DNA from: Rhizonema sp. PD37
Lineage (GTDB): Bacteria > Cyanobacteriota > Cyanobacteriia > Cyanobacteriales > Nostocaceae
DNA: 64,000 nucleotides
Direction: 5' to 3'
NCBI GenBank assembly: GCA_029379215.1
Contig: JAQYWO010000006.1
Coordinates: forward strand, 1 to 64,000
Shown: piece after piece, positions 16,942-24,957 of the stretch
Numbering within the stretch: the stretch's first letter is position 1
Layout: the number at the start of each line of letters is the position of its first letter
The notes under the pieces: model-generated
Database searches by the model: none
What the model saw: only the letters and a program-made list of their open reading frames with translations
Told to the model about the DNA's origin: nothing
Translations under genes and position numbers: made by a program

Positions 16942-19107
16942 CTATGCCCGTACTTTTTCATAGCTATCAAAAACCTCTGTTTCTATTTCCTGGATGTAAT
17001 ATTGGTCGGGAGCAAAGGCTCCATGAGTTGTGAGCATCATGGCGTGAATCAATGCTTTTGCTTTTAACAGTATTTCCTGAAACTCCATCTGGGGATCAGA
17101 AAGCGCCACAATACCGCCGCCAACGCCAATCGAAGTTTGATCAGGAGTCAGCACAGCAGTACGAATGACAATATTCAAATCAGCTGAACCATTCAACCCC
17201 AAAAAACCGATCGCCCCTGAATACACTCCCCGTGCTGACTGCTCTAATCGATCAATAATCTCAAGGGTTCTGAGCTTGGGCGCACCTGTCATAGAACCGC
17301 CAGGGAATGCTTGGCGAATGCAGTCTGTGGCGCTCATATTGGCGCGTAAATGACCGCGAATAGTTGTCACCAGTTGATGCACTGTAGCATAGGTTTCCAC
17401 ATCCATCAATTTGGGAACATGGACAGTACCGACTGCACAAACCCGTCCGAGATCATTGCGAAGCAAATCCACAATCATCAGATTCTCCGCTCGATCTTTT
17501 TCGCTGTTTCGCAATCTTTCACGCAGGATAAAATCTTCATCGGGTGTTTTTCCTCGTGACAGCGTCCCCTTGATGGGCTTTGTTTCCACACAACCTTGGC
17601 GATCAATGTGCAGAAATCGCTCTGGAGACGAGCAGGCGATCGCCACATCGCCAAAGCGCAAAAATGCAGCATAGGGAGCAGGATTGATGCGGCGTAATGA
17701 ACGATAGAACGCTAGTGGATCGGGTGTCGTATCTGTGTGAATCTGGTTTGTCAAACAAACTTGATAAGTTTCTCCTTCGTGAATTTCCTGCAAACATTTC
17801 TCAATATCATCAAGGTAAGTCTTTCTAGACCGGCTTAATCGGAAAATAACAGGTGTCTGAGTTTTCTCAGGAATAACAGGCAATAGGAGAGGAAGGTGCT
17901 CAATTTGTTGTCTGATCCATTCAAACCAGACTTCTGCTCTTGCTGTTTGTCCCTGCTGAATTAGGCAAAGCAGATAGAGGGTTTGCTCCTGGTGATCAAT
18001 TGCAATCATCCGATCAGCCAACAGGAACATTGCATCGGGTAAGGCAGAGGGGTGGTTTAATTGAGATCCGCACTCTGCCTTCAGTTCATACCCAAAGTAA
18101 CCCACAAACCCGCAGTTAAAATCGAAGGGTAGCTCGTCAGATGAGCAGTGTCGCCGTTCAATTTCCCGGTGGAGATACTCAAAAATCCCCTCTGTCCTAA
18201 GGCTGATAGAATCGGACTTTGTAACGGTGAGTTCTTGCGATTGGGTCCGATAATGAATCAGGAGACTGTTTTCGCCACTGCTATCCCCCATGAAGGAAAA
18301 GCGAGAAAGACTCGGTTCAACACGACTGCTGTCTAGCCAGAATGCATTTGGTGAAAAGCCAAACAAATGCACAAACATTTGCTCGGTATCGGGACACAGA
18401 CTCAGCTTGCGCGTACAAAGTTCAAATTTTTGCTGCTGTTTTTGGCTTGAAGAACTTGAAGGCGTTGGAGCAGTCCTGTTGTTTCCTGTCCAATAGTGTT
18501 TTCTCAGGCTATTGTCGCGCTCTTGGGCAAATTTTCGGGTAATCTCTCCAAAATTCTCAAACAAGGTATGTCCATACTTAGTGCAGATCGACTCTGGATG
18601 AAACTGCACACCCCACAGCGGCCTAGAGCGATGGCGCAGTCCCATCACAAGGTTGTCCTCTGTCCATGCTACTTTTTCTAGACAGTCCGGTAGGTCATCT
18701 GAAACCAGCAAGGAATGGTAGCGCACAACAGAGAATGGAGTTGGAATTCCCGCAAACAAATAAGTCCCAGTGTGATAAACCTTACTGAGCCGACCGTGCC
18801 GAACTTCAGGCGCATGAATAACTTTTCCTCCATACCCATGACCAAGTCCCTGATGTCCCAGACAAACGCCTAGAAGCGGTACTTGGGTATTTTGAATAGC
18901 TTGACGACAAATTCCAAAATCTTTTGAGTTCTCAGGACGACCAGGACCTGGTGAAATCACGATATTGTCAAATTCCCACTGTTGCACTTCATCCCATGCA
19001 ACTTGGTCGTTGTAAATCACAGTGGGATACTCTCCATTTACCTCTGCAATTAATTGGTAAAGATTAAAGGTATAAGAGTCGTAGTTATCAATAATCAGGG
19101 TTTTCAC
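16942..19107 (-). CDS. pabAB: Fused aminodeoxychorismate synthase (PabA-PabB)
   Basis: A 721-residue fusion. Residues 1-200 form a class-I glutamine amidotransferase (IDNYDSYTFNL, ISPGPGRPE, nucleophile C82 in GVCLGHQGLG, QFHPES). Residues ~235-700 form the chorismate-binding domain (HEGETYQVCLTNQ, FPGGSMTGAPK, GVYSGAIGFL). The motif ETKPIKGTLSRG (~508) has the PIKGT typical of PabB rather than PIAGT of anthranilate synthase, so I call it 4-amino-4-deoxychorismate synthase of the folate pathway. Ammonia from glutamine is used to aminate chorismate. Fused PabAB is known in plants, fungi and some bacteria. No fol/pab neighbours are present. Confidence 0.9.
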   Translation of the reverse strand: MKTLIIDNYDSYTFNLYQLIAEVNGEYPTVIYNDQVAWDEVQQWEFDNIVISPGPGRPENSKDFGICRQAIQNTQVPLLGVCLGHQGLGHGYGGKVIHAPEVRHGRLSKVYHTGTYLFAGIPTPFSVVRYHSLLVSDDLPDCLEKVAWTEDNLVMGLRHRSRPLWGVQFHPESICTKYGHTLFENFGEITRKFAQERDNSLRKHYWTGNNRTAPTPSSSSSQKQQQKFELCTRKLSLCPDTEQMFVHLFGFSPNAFWLDSSRVEPSLSRFSFMGDSSGENSLLIHYRTQSQELTVTKSDSISLRTEGIFEYLHREIERRHCSSDELPFDFNCGFVGYFGYELKAECGSQLNHPSALPDAMFLLADRMIAIDHQEQTLYLLCLIQQGQTARAEVWFEWIRQQIEHLPLLLPVIPEKTQTPVIFRLSRSRKTYLDDIEKCLQEIHEGETYQVCLTNQIHTDTTPDPLAFYRSLRRINPAPYAAFLRFGDVAIACSSPERFLHIDRQGCVETKPIKGTLSRGKTPDEDFILRERLRNSEKDRAENLMIVDLLRNDLGRVCAVGTVHVPKLMDVETYATVHQLVTTIRGHLRANMSATDCIRQAFPGGSMTGAPKLRTLEIIDRLEQSARGVYSGAIGFLGLNGSADLNIVIRTAVLTPDQTSIGVGGGIVALSDPQMEFQEILLKAKALIHAMMLTTHGAFAPDQYYIQEIETEVFDSYEKVRA

Positions 19108-19281
19108 GTTACCGTCTTCTCCGTTACAGTCTTCTCAATTAACTTCTCAATAATTTCAGCCAGTTCAGTGGCTTATAGAACCCATTTGACATCTTATGAG
19201 GTTTTGAATTAAGGTACTCCTCACCAACTAAAATCTAATGATAATGGCCTATTCCAGCGACCTCACTGATCCAGGTGCCAC

Positions 19282-20196
19282 TCACAACAAATCGCACTCC
19301 CATTCATCTTGACAAAGTACTTTTGGCTTCATTTCTTGTAGGTCCTCCAGTACAATTTTGAGTTCGTTCTTCGTAAATTTGTAGTATTCTGTCAAACTAC
19401 CAATAGGGTAATTAAAGTCGTGATAGCGGTGTTTAAAATACAACTCTACATTTCCCCTATGTTCCCAACTACCTAACACTTTAATAACTGCAATTTGGTA
19501 GTGTGCCAGTAAATCTCTTTCTACTTCGGCAACTCGCTCTTTAATAGATCTTTGGGTAACTCCTATCTTATACAAAGTCCCCTTGTTTGTTTGAATCTCT
19601 AAAAAATATAAAGTGCATAAGAGAATGCGTTTGAGTTGCACGCAGTATAGTTTTAAATCAGTAAGTCTGTGTTGTAAATCCGCTGTATTTTTGTGAAGTG
19701 CGTGTTTATAAACTAGCTCTAGCTTCAGTAGCTTTTTGCTCAAAAGTGGCTCTTGTACTTCATTAAATAGCATTAACTCTAACGCTCTAACAGGTATTTT
19801 ACCCAAGTTAGTAAAATTGTATTCTGAGGGAAGTTGGTAAACATTTTTTTGTAATAATCCCGCTTTAATTAAACCAGGATAAACCAATTTAGAATCAATT
19901 GGATAGTTTTTAGTTCCGTACTCATTCCAGAGCAGTTTTAGTTGAGCTAAATCTTTACCTGACAAATGTATATTGAAGTTATCGTACAATGGGAGAACTG
20001 GAAATTCTTGATTAGCTATCGGACGGCAAGTTTCTTCAGTATGTGCAAAGTGATGCTCTTTTATCTTGCCTTTTTTTGCAGTTAATCCACTATGACAGTA
20101 AGGACACTTAAGTAAAGTCTTTCCCTTAGCAATGTCTTCAATATATATTAATATTCCACTCTCATCTATACCATATTTCAACCAACTCATCAACAC
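19282..20196 (-). CDS. CoiA-like zinc domain fused to GIY-YIG-like (T5orf172/Mug113) domain
   Basis: A 304-residue protein. Near the N-terminus KCPYCHSGLTAKKG then HHFAH (residues ~31-54) is the metal-binding/nuclease-lead segment seen in CoiA-like proteins. The C-terminal part contains LYFLEIQTNKGTLYKIGVTQ and RSIKERVAEVERDL (~200-235), the Y...YKIG-T....R pattern of T5orf172/MUG113 GIY-YIG domains, then ELYFKHRYHDF. The middle ~100 residues are unrecognised. Such fusions suggest a DNA nuclease or processing factor. The exact role is unknown. It appears monocistronic, with an AT-rich palindrome just upstream. Confidence 0.7.
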   Translation of the reverse strand: MLMSWLKYGIDESGILIYIEDIAKGKTLLKCPYCHSGLTAKKGKIKEHHFAHTEETCRPIANQEFPVLPLYDNFNIHLSGKDLAQLKLLWNEYGTKNYPIDSKLVYPGLIKAGLLQKNVYQLPSEYNFTNLGKIPVRALELMLFNEVQEPLLSKKLLKLELVYKHALHKNTADLQHRLTDLKLYCVQLKRILLCTLYFLEIQTNKGTLYKIGVTQRSIKERVAEVERDLLAHYQIAVIKVLGSWEHRGNVELYFKHRYHDFNYPIGSLTEYYKFTKNELKIVLEDLQEMKPKVLCQDEWECDLL

Positions 20197-20223
20197 TCTA
20201 TCTTAATCATTTTAACTGTATAT

Positions 20224-20243
20224 AGTTTTATAGTTATAAAACT
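20224..20243. promoter_or_regulatory. 9-bp palindrome upstream of the CoiA/GIY-YIG gene
   Basis: agttttata (20224-20232) and its exact complement (20235-20243) flank GT, 28 bases upstream of the start codon at 20196. Position and AT-richness fit an operator overlapping the promoter. Confidence 0.4.
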
Positions 20244-20618
20244 AATTATAGTAATTGTATCATCCTGAGGCTTGAGAGTGCGGTCGCAGACATCGCTCCT
20301 AATTGTTCATGCTTCCCAAATTGAACTTGACTCTCATGTGAAATACTATTTGGACGCAAAGCCTGTTCAACGAATCAGTGTCGAGTGACTGATTAACTAA
20401 AGATAAATACCTAAACTAAACTAGATCGGTACAAATAAATAAAGGTTTATAGTTGAGCTACTCGCACAGAAGCGCAACTACGAGCCGTTAAGCATCAGAA
20501 ACCCTGTCAAAGCAAAAGTTCGCCAGTTTCTCTACTCTCACGAATCTGTAGAGGATTGCTATATTATTTGCATAAGTAAGTCCTAAAATTTATAGCTGAC
20601 TTAGTTGAGAAGAATACG
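20244..20618. other. Intergenic with possible degraded fragments
   Basis: A short frame (about 20301-20388) reads IVHASQIELDSHVKYYLDAK and PVQRISVE before a stop. It looks protein-like, but I do not recognise it. Near 20455-20495 is a partial copy of the palindromic repeat at 7460 (agcgcaactacgagcc). The promoter of the DUF3386 gene should lie near 20560-20600. Confidence 0.4.
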
Positions 20619-21407
20619 ATGAAGATACGACTAAAGAGCCTCTTCTGGTGGTGTTTTTGTATAACTGTGACTCTAGCCAGTTCGATGGGAACACAGGCAA
20701 TAGCTCAACCATTACATAATACTAATGTTGTTCTATTATCAGAGAAAACTACTAACTCTTTGACTCCAACGATCTCTGCAAGTGAACTCTTTCGCCATGC
20801 ATACGAAAATCGTTATACCTGGAATCCACAATTTCCTGGCTACATGGCAACGGTAGAACTCAAGCAAGGCAAGGAAAATTATAAAGGTCACATCCGTGTG
20901 AATTCAGATATGGGAGTTGAAGTTACTGGCATTGACAACAAAGATGCACGTCAGACACTAGAAAATCAACTTCGTATGCTGATTATTCACCGCCGACAAG
21001 TTCCCTTCGAAGTGGCTCATAAGAATAGTACTTTCCGGCTTGGTACTACTGATAGGAATGGAGCCGTAGAGATTTTTGAGCAGGAAGATCACAAAGAGTC
21101 TCATTATAAAGTGTTCCACAACCAACTCGTGCAGGTCAATCGCCTTTTAGGACAAACTGCTGTCACCGTAGATACTTTAAACTCAGGCGTAACGCCACAG
21201 GGTTATCTGGCAACTCGTTATCGCACAACTTTCCGTCAACCTCAAACTCAGCAAGTTCTGGGAAAGGAGGAATCAGAAGATACTTACAAGAAAATTGGTG
21301 GTTACTATGTATTAACCCATCAAGTGATTAAGGACTTTCAACAAGGTCAACAAACGACTACAGAACTAAACTTTCTTGATATTCAACTACTATCAGGTAA
21401 CAGATGA
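20619..21407 (+). CDS. Secreted DUF3386 protein
   Basis: A 262-residue protein with a clear signal peptide (cleavage near AIA-QP, residue ~30). The DUF3386 core follows: ELFRHAYENRYTWNPQFPGY, VELKQGKENYKGHIRVNSDM, GVEVTG, and near the C-terminus GGYYVLTHQVIKDFQQGQQT. The family is cyanobacterial and of unknown function. Most members I recall lack a signal peptide, so this one looks like an exported paralogue. It is monocistronic as far as can be seen. Confidence 0.8.
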   Translation: MKIRLKSLFWWCFCITVTLASSMGTQAIAQPLHNTNVVLLSEKTTNSLTPTISASELFRHAYENRYTWNPQFPGYMATVELKQGKENYKGHIRVNSDMGVEVTGIDNKDARQTLENQLRMLIIHRRQVPFEVAHKNSTFRLGTTDRNGAVEIFEQEDHKESHYKVFHNQLVQVNRLLGQTAVTVDTLNSGVTPQGYLATRYRTTFRQPQTQQVLGKEESEDTYKKIGGYYVLTHQVIKDFQQGQQTTTELNFLDIQLLSGNR

Positions 21408-21447
21408 GCAAAACCAAATGATTGATGCAATTAAAAAGCTATACTTA

Positions 21448-21730
21448 TCAGAATTTCGGAGATTTCCTGCGCTCTAATGACTTTAGTGTAATTGGACTTT
21501 CCAGTTCGTTAAGTAAATCGGTAGCGACTTGCGGGTGTTGTGAAAGTAGAAAGAGTGTCCAAACTAGGGCATTAGCAATCGTTTCATGCCCTGCCGCAAA
21601 AATTACACTTGTATGTCCCAGTAGTTCCTCTTCGCTTAATGCCATCCCAGTTTCTACATTCCGTGCCTGTATAAGCATCGAAAGAAAGTACATCTTTATC
21701 ATCAGTGCCACTCTCACGTTTACATCTGAT
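21448..21730 (-). pseudogene. Cytochrome P450 internal fragment
   Basis: The frame reads LSMLIQARNVETGMALSEEE, then LLGHTSVIFAAGHETIANAL (the I-helix AGxET oxygen-activation motif), then VWTLFLLSQHPQVATDLLNE. After LESP the sequence is lost. There is no ExxR, no heme-binding Cys loop and no N-terminal half. This is a ~75-codon leftover of a P450 gene. It lies between two unrelated plus-strand genes. Confidence 0.8.
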
Positions 21731-21789
21731 GAATGTATGGTTAATTGCCTAAACTTTTAAATCTGTTTTTTCTAAAAATTTAATTTTAA

Positions 21790-22080
21790 ATGAGCATAAA
21801 AATGACAAAAATATTTAGAAAAACTCAACAATTTTTTGAAAGGCGATTTAATAAAGTATCTCGTCAAGCAGTAGTTAACTTTAACCATGAATTTGAAGAA
21901 TTAGTTAATAAAACTCTAGAAAAAGAAGAAATAGAGGAAATCCTCGTTCAAGCAGTCGAAAGAGTTATTTTCTCTTTATTGCGACGTTACTTGATTGTTT
22001 TAATAATTTCAGCAATAGTACTGCTCTTGATTCAAGCAATTATTTTAAGCATCATTACAACTGTATTGCTAAAACGGTAG
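21790..22080 (+). CDS. Small single-span membrane protein, unknown
   Basis: A 96-residue protein: a charged amphipathic region (KIFRKTQQFFERRFNKVSRQ, then FEELVNKTLEKEEIEEILVQ) followed by a hydrophobic helix at about 66-92 (RRYLIVLIISAIVLLLIQAI). It starts at ATG 21790, or at ATG 21802. Ribosome-binding signals are weak. No family is recognised. The composition (charged helix plus tail anchor) looks real rather than random. Confidence 0.5.
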   Translation: MSIKMTKIFRKTQQFFERRFNKVSRQAVVNFNHEFEELVNKTLEKEEIEEILVQAVERVIFSLLRRYLIVLIISAIVLLLIQAIILSIITTVLLKR

Positions 22081-22396
22081 AAAAATACAGCAGTTATCTA
22101 TAGGACTCCGATTTGATTCTGGAAAACATACTGAGAATAAAAAGCACGTTTGATAAGGGTTCTACCTTGAATCCTGTTTGATTTCTGAACAGGATTCCTA
22201 TATATCCAATTTGAGTTGTGAGAAACTCCTTTAAGTGGGTGCTTGCGTTTCAACCGTTGACAGCGAACCTTAAACACTCGAAACGGACTCGTTTTACAAA
22301 ATATTTAGTATTGCTATGAATTTTTGAGACTTTGTGCAATATACTCTTAAGTTTTTCTAAAATAATTGTGTGTGTCTGTTTCTCCAGTTTCAGTCT

Positions 22397-22915
22397 ATGC
22401 CCTCGTCGAAAACTCAGTCCCCCAAATCCGTTGAAGTCGAGCAAGAGTCCTTTCCTTCCTCGCCGTCTTGGCAAATCAAGCTTCTGTATGATGGTCAGTG
22501 TCCATTGTGTCTGCGAGAGGTCAACTTCTTGAAAAGACGAGATGCCGATCGAGGTTTAGTCGCGTTTGTAGATATTGCGGATGATGACTACAACCCTGAA
22601 ATTCATGGGGGTGTAGACTTTGAAACGGCGATGGGAAGAATTCATGCTGTGCTTCCTGATGGTACCCTGATTAAAAATGTAGCAGTTCTTCGTCGAGTCT
22701 ACGAAACCCTTGGGATGGGCTGGGTTTATGCTGTCACCAAATGGCCGATAATCGGTCCCATCGTTGATAGACTGTACGAGATTTGGGCTAATTTGCGCCT
22801 TGCCCTCACTGGACGACCAAATTTAGCAACAATTATTGCTGATCGCAACAAGCGGATTGAAAGTGACGACTCCACACACTGCCCTACGGGTCAGTGTGGG
22901 CTTCTAAGACATTAG
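22397..22915 (+). CDS. DUF393 (DCC family) thiol-disulfide oxidoreductase
   Basis: About 172 residues from ATG 22397; an in-frame GTG at 22370 would add nine. The DCC signature is IKLLYDGQCPLCLREVNFLK with the CxxC pair C35/C38. It is followed by VAFVDIADDDYNPEIHGGVD and MGRIHAVLPDGTLIKNVAVL, typical of DUF393. Members are predicted thioredoxin-fold redox proteins; the partner is unknown. The C-terminus has an extra Cys pair (HCPTGQCGLL). A terminator follows. Confidence 0.88.
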   Translation: MPSSKTQSPKSVEVEQESFPSSPSWQIKLLYDGQCPLCLREVNFLKRRDADRGLVAFVDIADDDYNPEIHGGVDFETAMGRIHAVLPDGTLIKNVAVLRRVYETLGMGWVYAVTKWPIIGPIVDRLYEIWANLRLALTGRPNLATIIADRNKRIESDDSTHCPTGQCGLLRH

Positions 22916-22933
22916 TTGTTCGCCATTAGCCTC

Positions 22934-22966
22934 AGTCATCCGTCAGGCGAGGATGACTCCGTTTTC
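22934..22966 (+). terminator. Terminator after the DUF393 gene
   Basis: Stem agtcatcc (22934-22941) pairs with ggatgact (22951-22958), loop 9 bases, followed by ccgtttt. It separates the DUF393 gene from the IscB element. Confidence 0.65.
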
Positions 22967-22979
22967 TGAGAATATATAG

Positions 22980-23200
22980 GCACTCCGGGTATGTAGGGTT
23001 GGCAACCCGTTTCCTAGTCCCGTGACACCCTTACGGGTTCGCCAGTCGCCTACGGAGGGAAACCCTCCGTAGGCGCTGGCGAACTGTGGTCAGTGATTAA
23101 ATATTCCTACAGGTAGAGGGAAAGTGTTGCTGGCGAAAAACCTCGGAAAAACATTGGCCAAGGAAACCACCCATAAGGGTCGAACTTTTTAATAGTTCAA
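22980..23200 (+). ncRNA. Probable IscB omega-RNA (guide scaffold)
   Basis: Known IscB loci encode the omega-RNA directly upstream of iscB, with the guide at its 5-prime end. This 220-base interval is gene-free and highly structured. It has gggtt/aaccc (22996-23008), cccgt/acggg (23019-23037, able to compete with aacccgt at 23004 as a pseudoknot), a 22-bp hairpin with one bulge and an AAA loop at 23037-23084, and gaac/gttc just before the iscB start. The 5-prime limit (hence the guide) is uncertain; it probably lies between the terminator at 22966 and about 22990. Confidence 0.7.
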
Positions 23201-23205
23201 AAAAA

Positions 23206-24588
23206 ATGAAAGTTCTAGTAATCAACAAACACGGGCAACCATTAATGCCCACAACTCCAAGGAAAGCACGAATCCTTTTACAATCAGGAAAAGCCAAAAT
23301 TGTCGGAAGAGTTCCATTCACTATTAAATTAATTTTCGGAAGTCGCGGGTACAAACAACCAATTTCGTTAGGTATTGACGCTGGTTATCAACACATCGGA
23401 TTTAGTGCCATTACAGAAATTGAGGAATTGATTGGTGGGGAAGTAGAACTTCTTGATGGAATGTCAGAGCGGATTACAGAACGCAAGAAGTATCGCAGAA
23501 CTCGCCGCAATCGATTACGTCATCGGGCTTCTAGGTTTAACAACCGTAAACGTACTGAAGGGTGGTTAGCACCATCGATTCAGCACAAACTGAATACACA
23601 TTTACGGTTAGTGGAACGCATTAAGTCTAGGCTACCTATCACCAAAATCACGATAGAGACAGCAAAGTTTGATATTCAGAAAATCAAAAATCCTGACATT
23701 TCCTGTAACGAATATCAGCAAGGGGAGCAGCTAGGTTACAAGAACTTGACGGAGTATATTCGTCACAGGGACGGTTACCAATGTCAAAATCCAGATTGTC
23801 AAAAAAAAAAAACAGAAAAATTTTTTCAGGTTCACCATCTTGGTTATTGGAAAAACCCACCAGATAGAAGCAACAGACCGAGTAACTTAATCACATTGTG
23901 TGACAAGTGTCATAGTTCACCAAATCACAAAAAAGGAAAATTACTTCATGGATGGGAACCAAAGGTTAAGTCATTTAAAGCAGAAACTTTTATGTCTACT
24001 GTCTACAAGCGAATAGTAGAATTACTAGAAGTAGAGCAAGCCTTCGGCTACGAAACAAGCTTTAAGCGCAAAGAATTAGAGCTACCTAAAAGCCATCACA
24101 ATGACGCTTTCGTTATTGCAGGAGGAACAACCGAGAAACGAATAGAACCTTTAATCATTGAGCAAATTCGTCGCCATAAACGTTCCTTAGAGCAATTCTA
24201 CGATGCTAAGTATGTTGACAAGCGAACCGGGGAAAAAGTATCAGGGTCTACATTGAATTCTGGCAGACGTACCCGCCATAAAAGATTAAATGGGGAAAAC
24301 TTAAGAGTTTACCGACAACGGAAAGTTTCAAAAGGGCAACGTCGTATAAAAAAACAACGTTATCCTTACAATCCAAATGATTATGTGAAGTTTGAGGATA
24401 AAGTTTATCGCGTTATTGGAATGCAGAACTTAGGAACTGGGGTGAAAATCGCCAACTATCCGGGCGTCGTTAATAAAGTTGTCAACGTTAGCAAAGTTCA
24501 GCCTATTAAGAAAAGAAGTGGGTTGTGTGCGTCTACAAAGATTGGTAATGACTCATCCACCTCGCTCCCTTATCAACAGTCAGGTTGA
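23206..24588 (+). CDS. iscB: IscB RNA-guided DNA endonuclease
   Basis: A 460-residue protein. The PLMP domain is at 1-45 (NKHGQPLMPTTPRKARILLQ). The remaining segments are RuvC-I LGIDAGYQHIGFSAI (D58), arginine-rich bridge helix RRTRRNRLRHRASRF (97-111), RuvC-II ITIETAKFD (E151), HNH domain at about 188-245 with zinc cysteines C193/C198/C232/C235 and HH 210-211 (FQVHHLGYW, NLITLCDKCH), RuvC-III KSHHNDAFVIAGG (H298, D300), and a C-terminal beta-rich target-interaction domain from ~330. IscB, the ancestor of Cas9, cleaves DNA matching its omega-RNA guide. All catalytic residues look intact. No TnpA transposase is adjacent. A run of 12 A within the HNH coding region is unusual. Confidence 0.93.
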   Translation: MKVLVINKHGQPLMPTTPRKARILLQSGKAKIVGRVPFTIKLIFGSRGYKQPISLGIDAGYQHIGFSAITEIEELIGGEVELLDGMSERITERKKYRRTRRNRLRHRASRFNNRKRTEGWLAPSIQHKLNTHLRLVERIKSRLPITKITIETAKFDIQKIKNPDISCNEYQQGEQLGYKNLTEYIRHRDGYQCQNPDCQKKKTEKFFQVHHLGYWKNPPDRSNRPSNLITLCDKCHSSPNHKKGKLLHGWEPKVKSFKAETFMSTVYKRIVELLEVEQAFGYETSFKRKELELPKSHHNDAFVIAGGTTEKRIEPLIIEQIRRHKRSLEQFYDAKYVDKRTGEKVSGSTLNSGRRTRHKRLNGENLRVYRQRKVSKGQRRIKKQRYPYNPNDYVKFEDKVYRVIGMQNLGTGVKIANYPGVVNKVVNVSKVQPIKKRSGLCASTKIGNDSSTSLPYQQSG

Positions 24589-24617
24589 TATTGCTCGAAG
24601 GCAGAATCGTCATTACC

Positions 24618-24675
24618 CGCCTTATATCTCACCACTGAATTCGGTACTCCGAATTCAGTGGTGAGATATAAGGCG
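24618..24675. repeat. 27-bp perfect hairpin (cruciform) after iscB
   Basis: The arms at 24618-24644 and 24649-24675 are perfect complements around a 4-base loop (tact). It lies 30 bases after the iscB stop. There is no T-run, so it is not a standard terminator. It could be a right-end transposon structure, although IS200/IS605 ends normally fold as short imperfect hairpins. Confidence 0.9.
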
Positions 24676-24877
24676 CAATAGCTAAGACTCAGGGGCGTTG
24701 CCGACTGAATGATCTTGAGTAAGCTTTCGGGGTAATGATGTGTAGTTGTCACTGATTAATTATTTTTTGGCGCTATCCTCAACAAGCTTGCTAATGCGCT
24801 CTCGTTGCCTAAAACGAGGTTAAATTTCAAAGAGCAAACTCGTCTTAACTTTTCCGTCTTTATAATAGCAAGACAAC
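24676..24877. other. Spacer between the iscB element and serC terminator
   Basis: The right end of the iscB element probably lies here, but no boundary is evident. gttgtcactgattaattatt (24747 area) resembles gtggtcagtgattaaatatt in the omega-RNA (23087 area) at most positions, which may be chance or a decayed repeat. Confidence 0.3.
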
Positions 24878-24909
24878 AAGACACCCGACTCAAAGAAGTC
24901 GAGTGTCTT
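24878..24909. terminator. Terminator hairpin between iscB and serC
   Basis: gacacccgact (24880-24890) pairs with agtcgagtgtc (24897-24907), ten of eleven bases, extended by aag/ctt. It lies about 50 bases beyond the serC stop and can serve that gene. Confidence 0.65.
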
Positions 24910-24957
24910 ATTTGGAACTGATTTGATGTGCAGACTGTTATGGAAATGACAGTTTAT

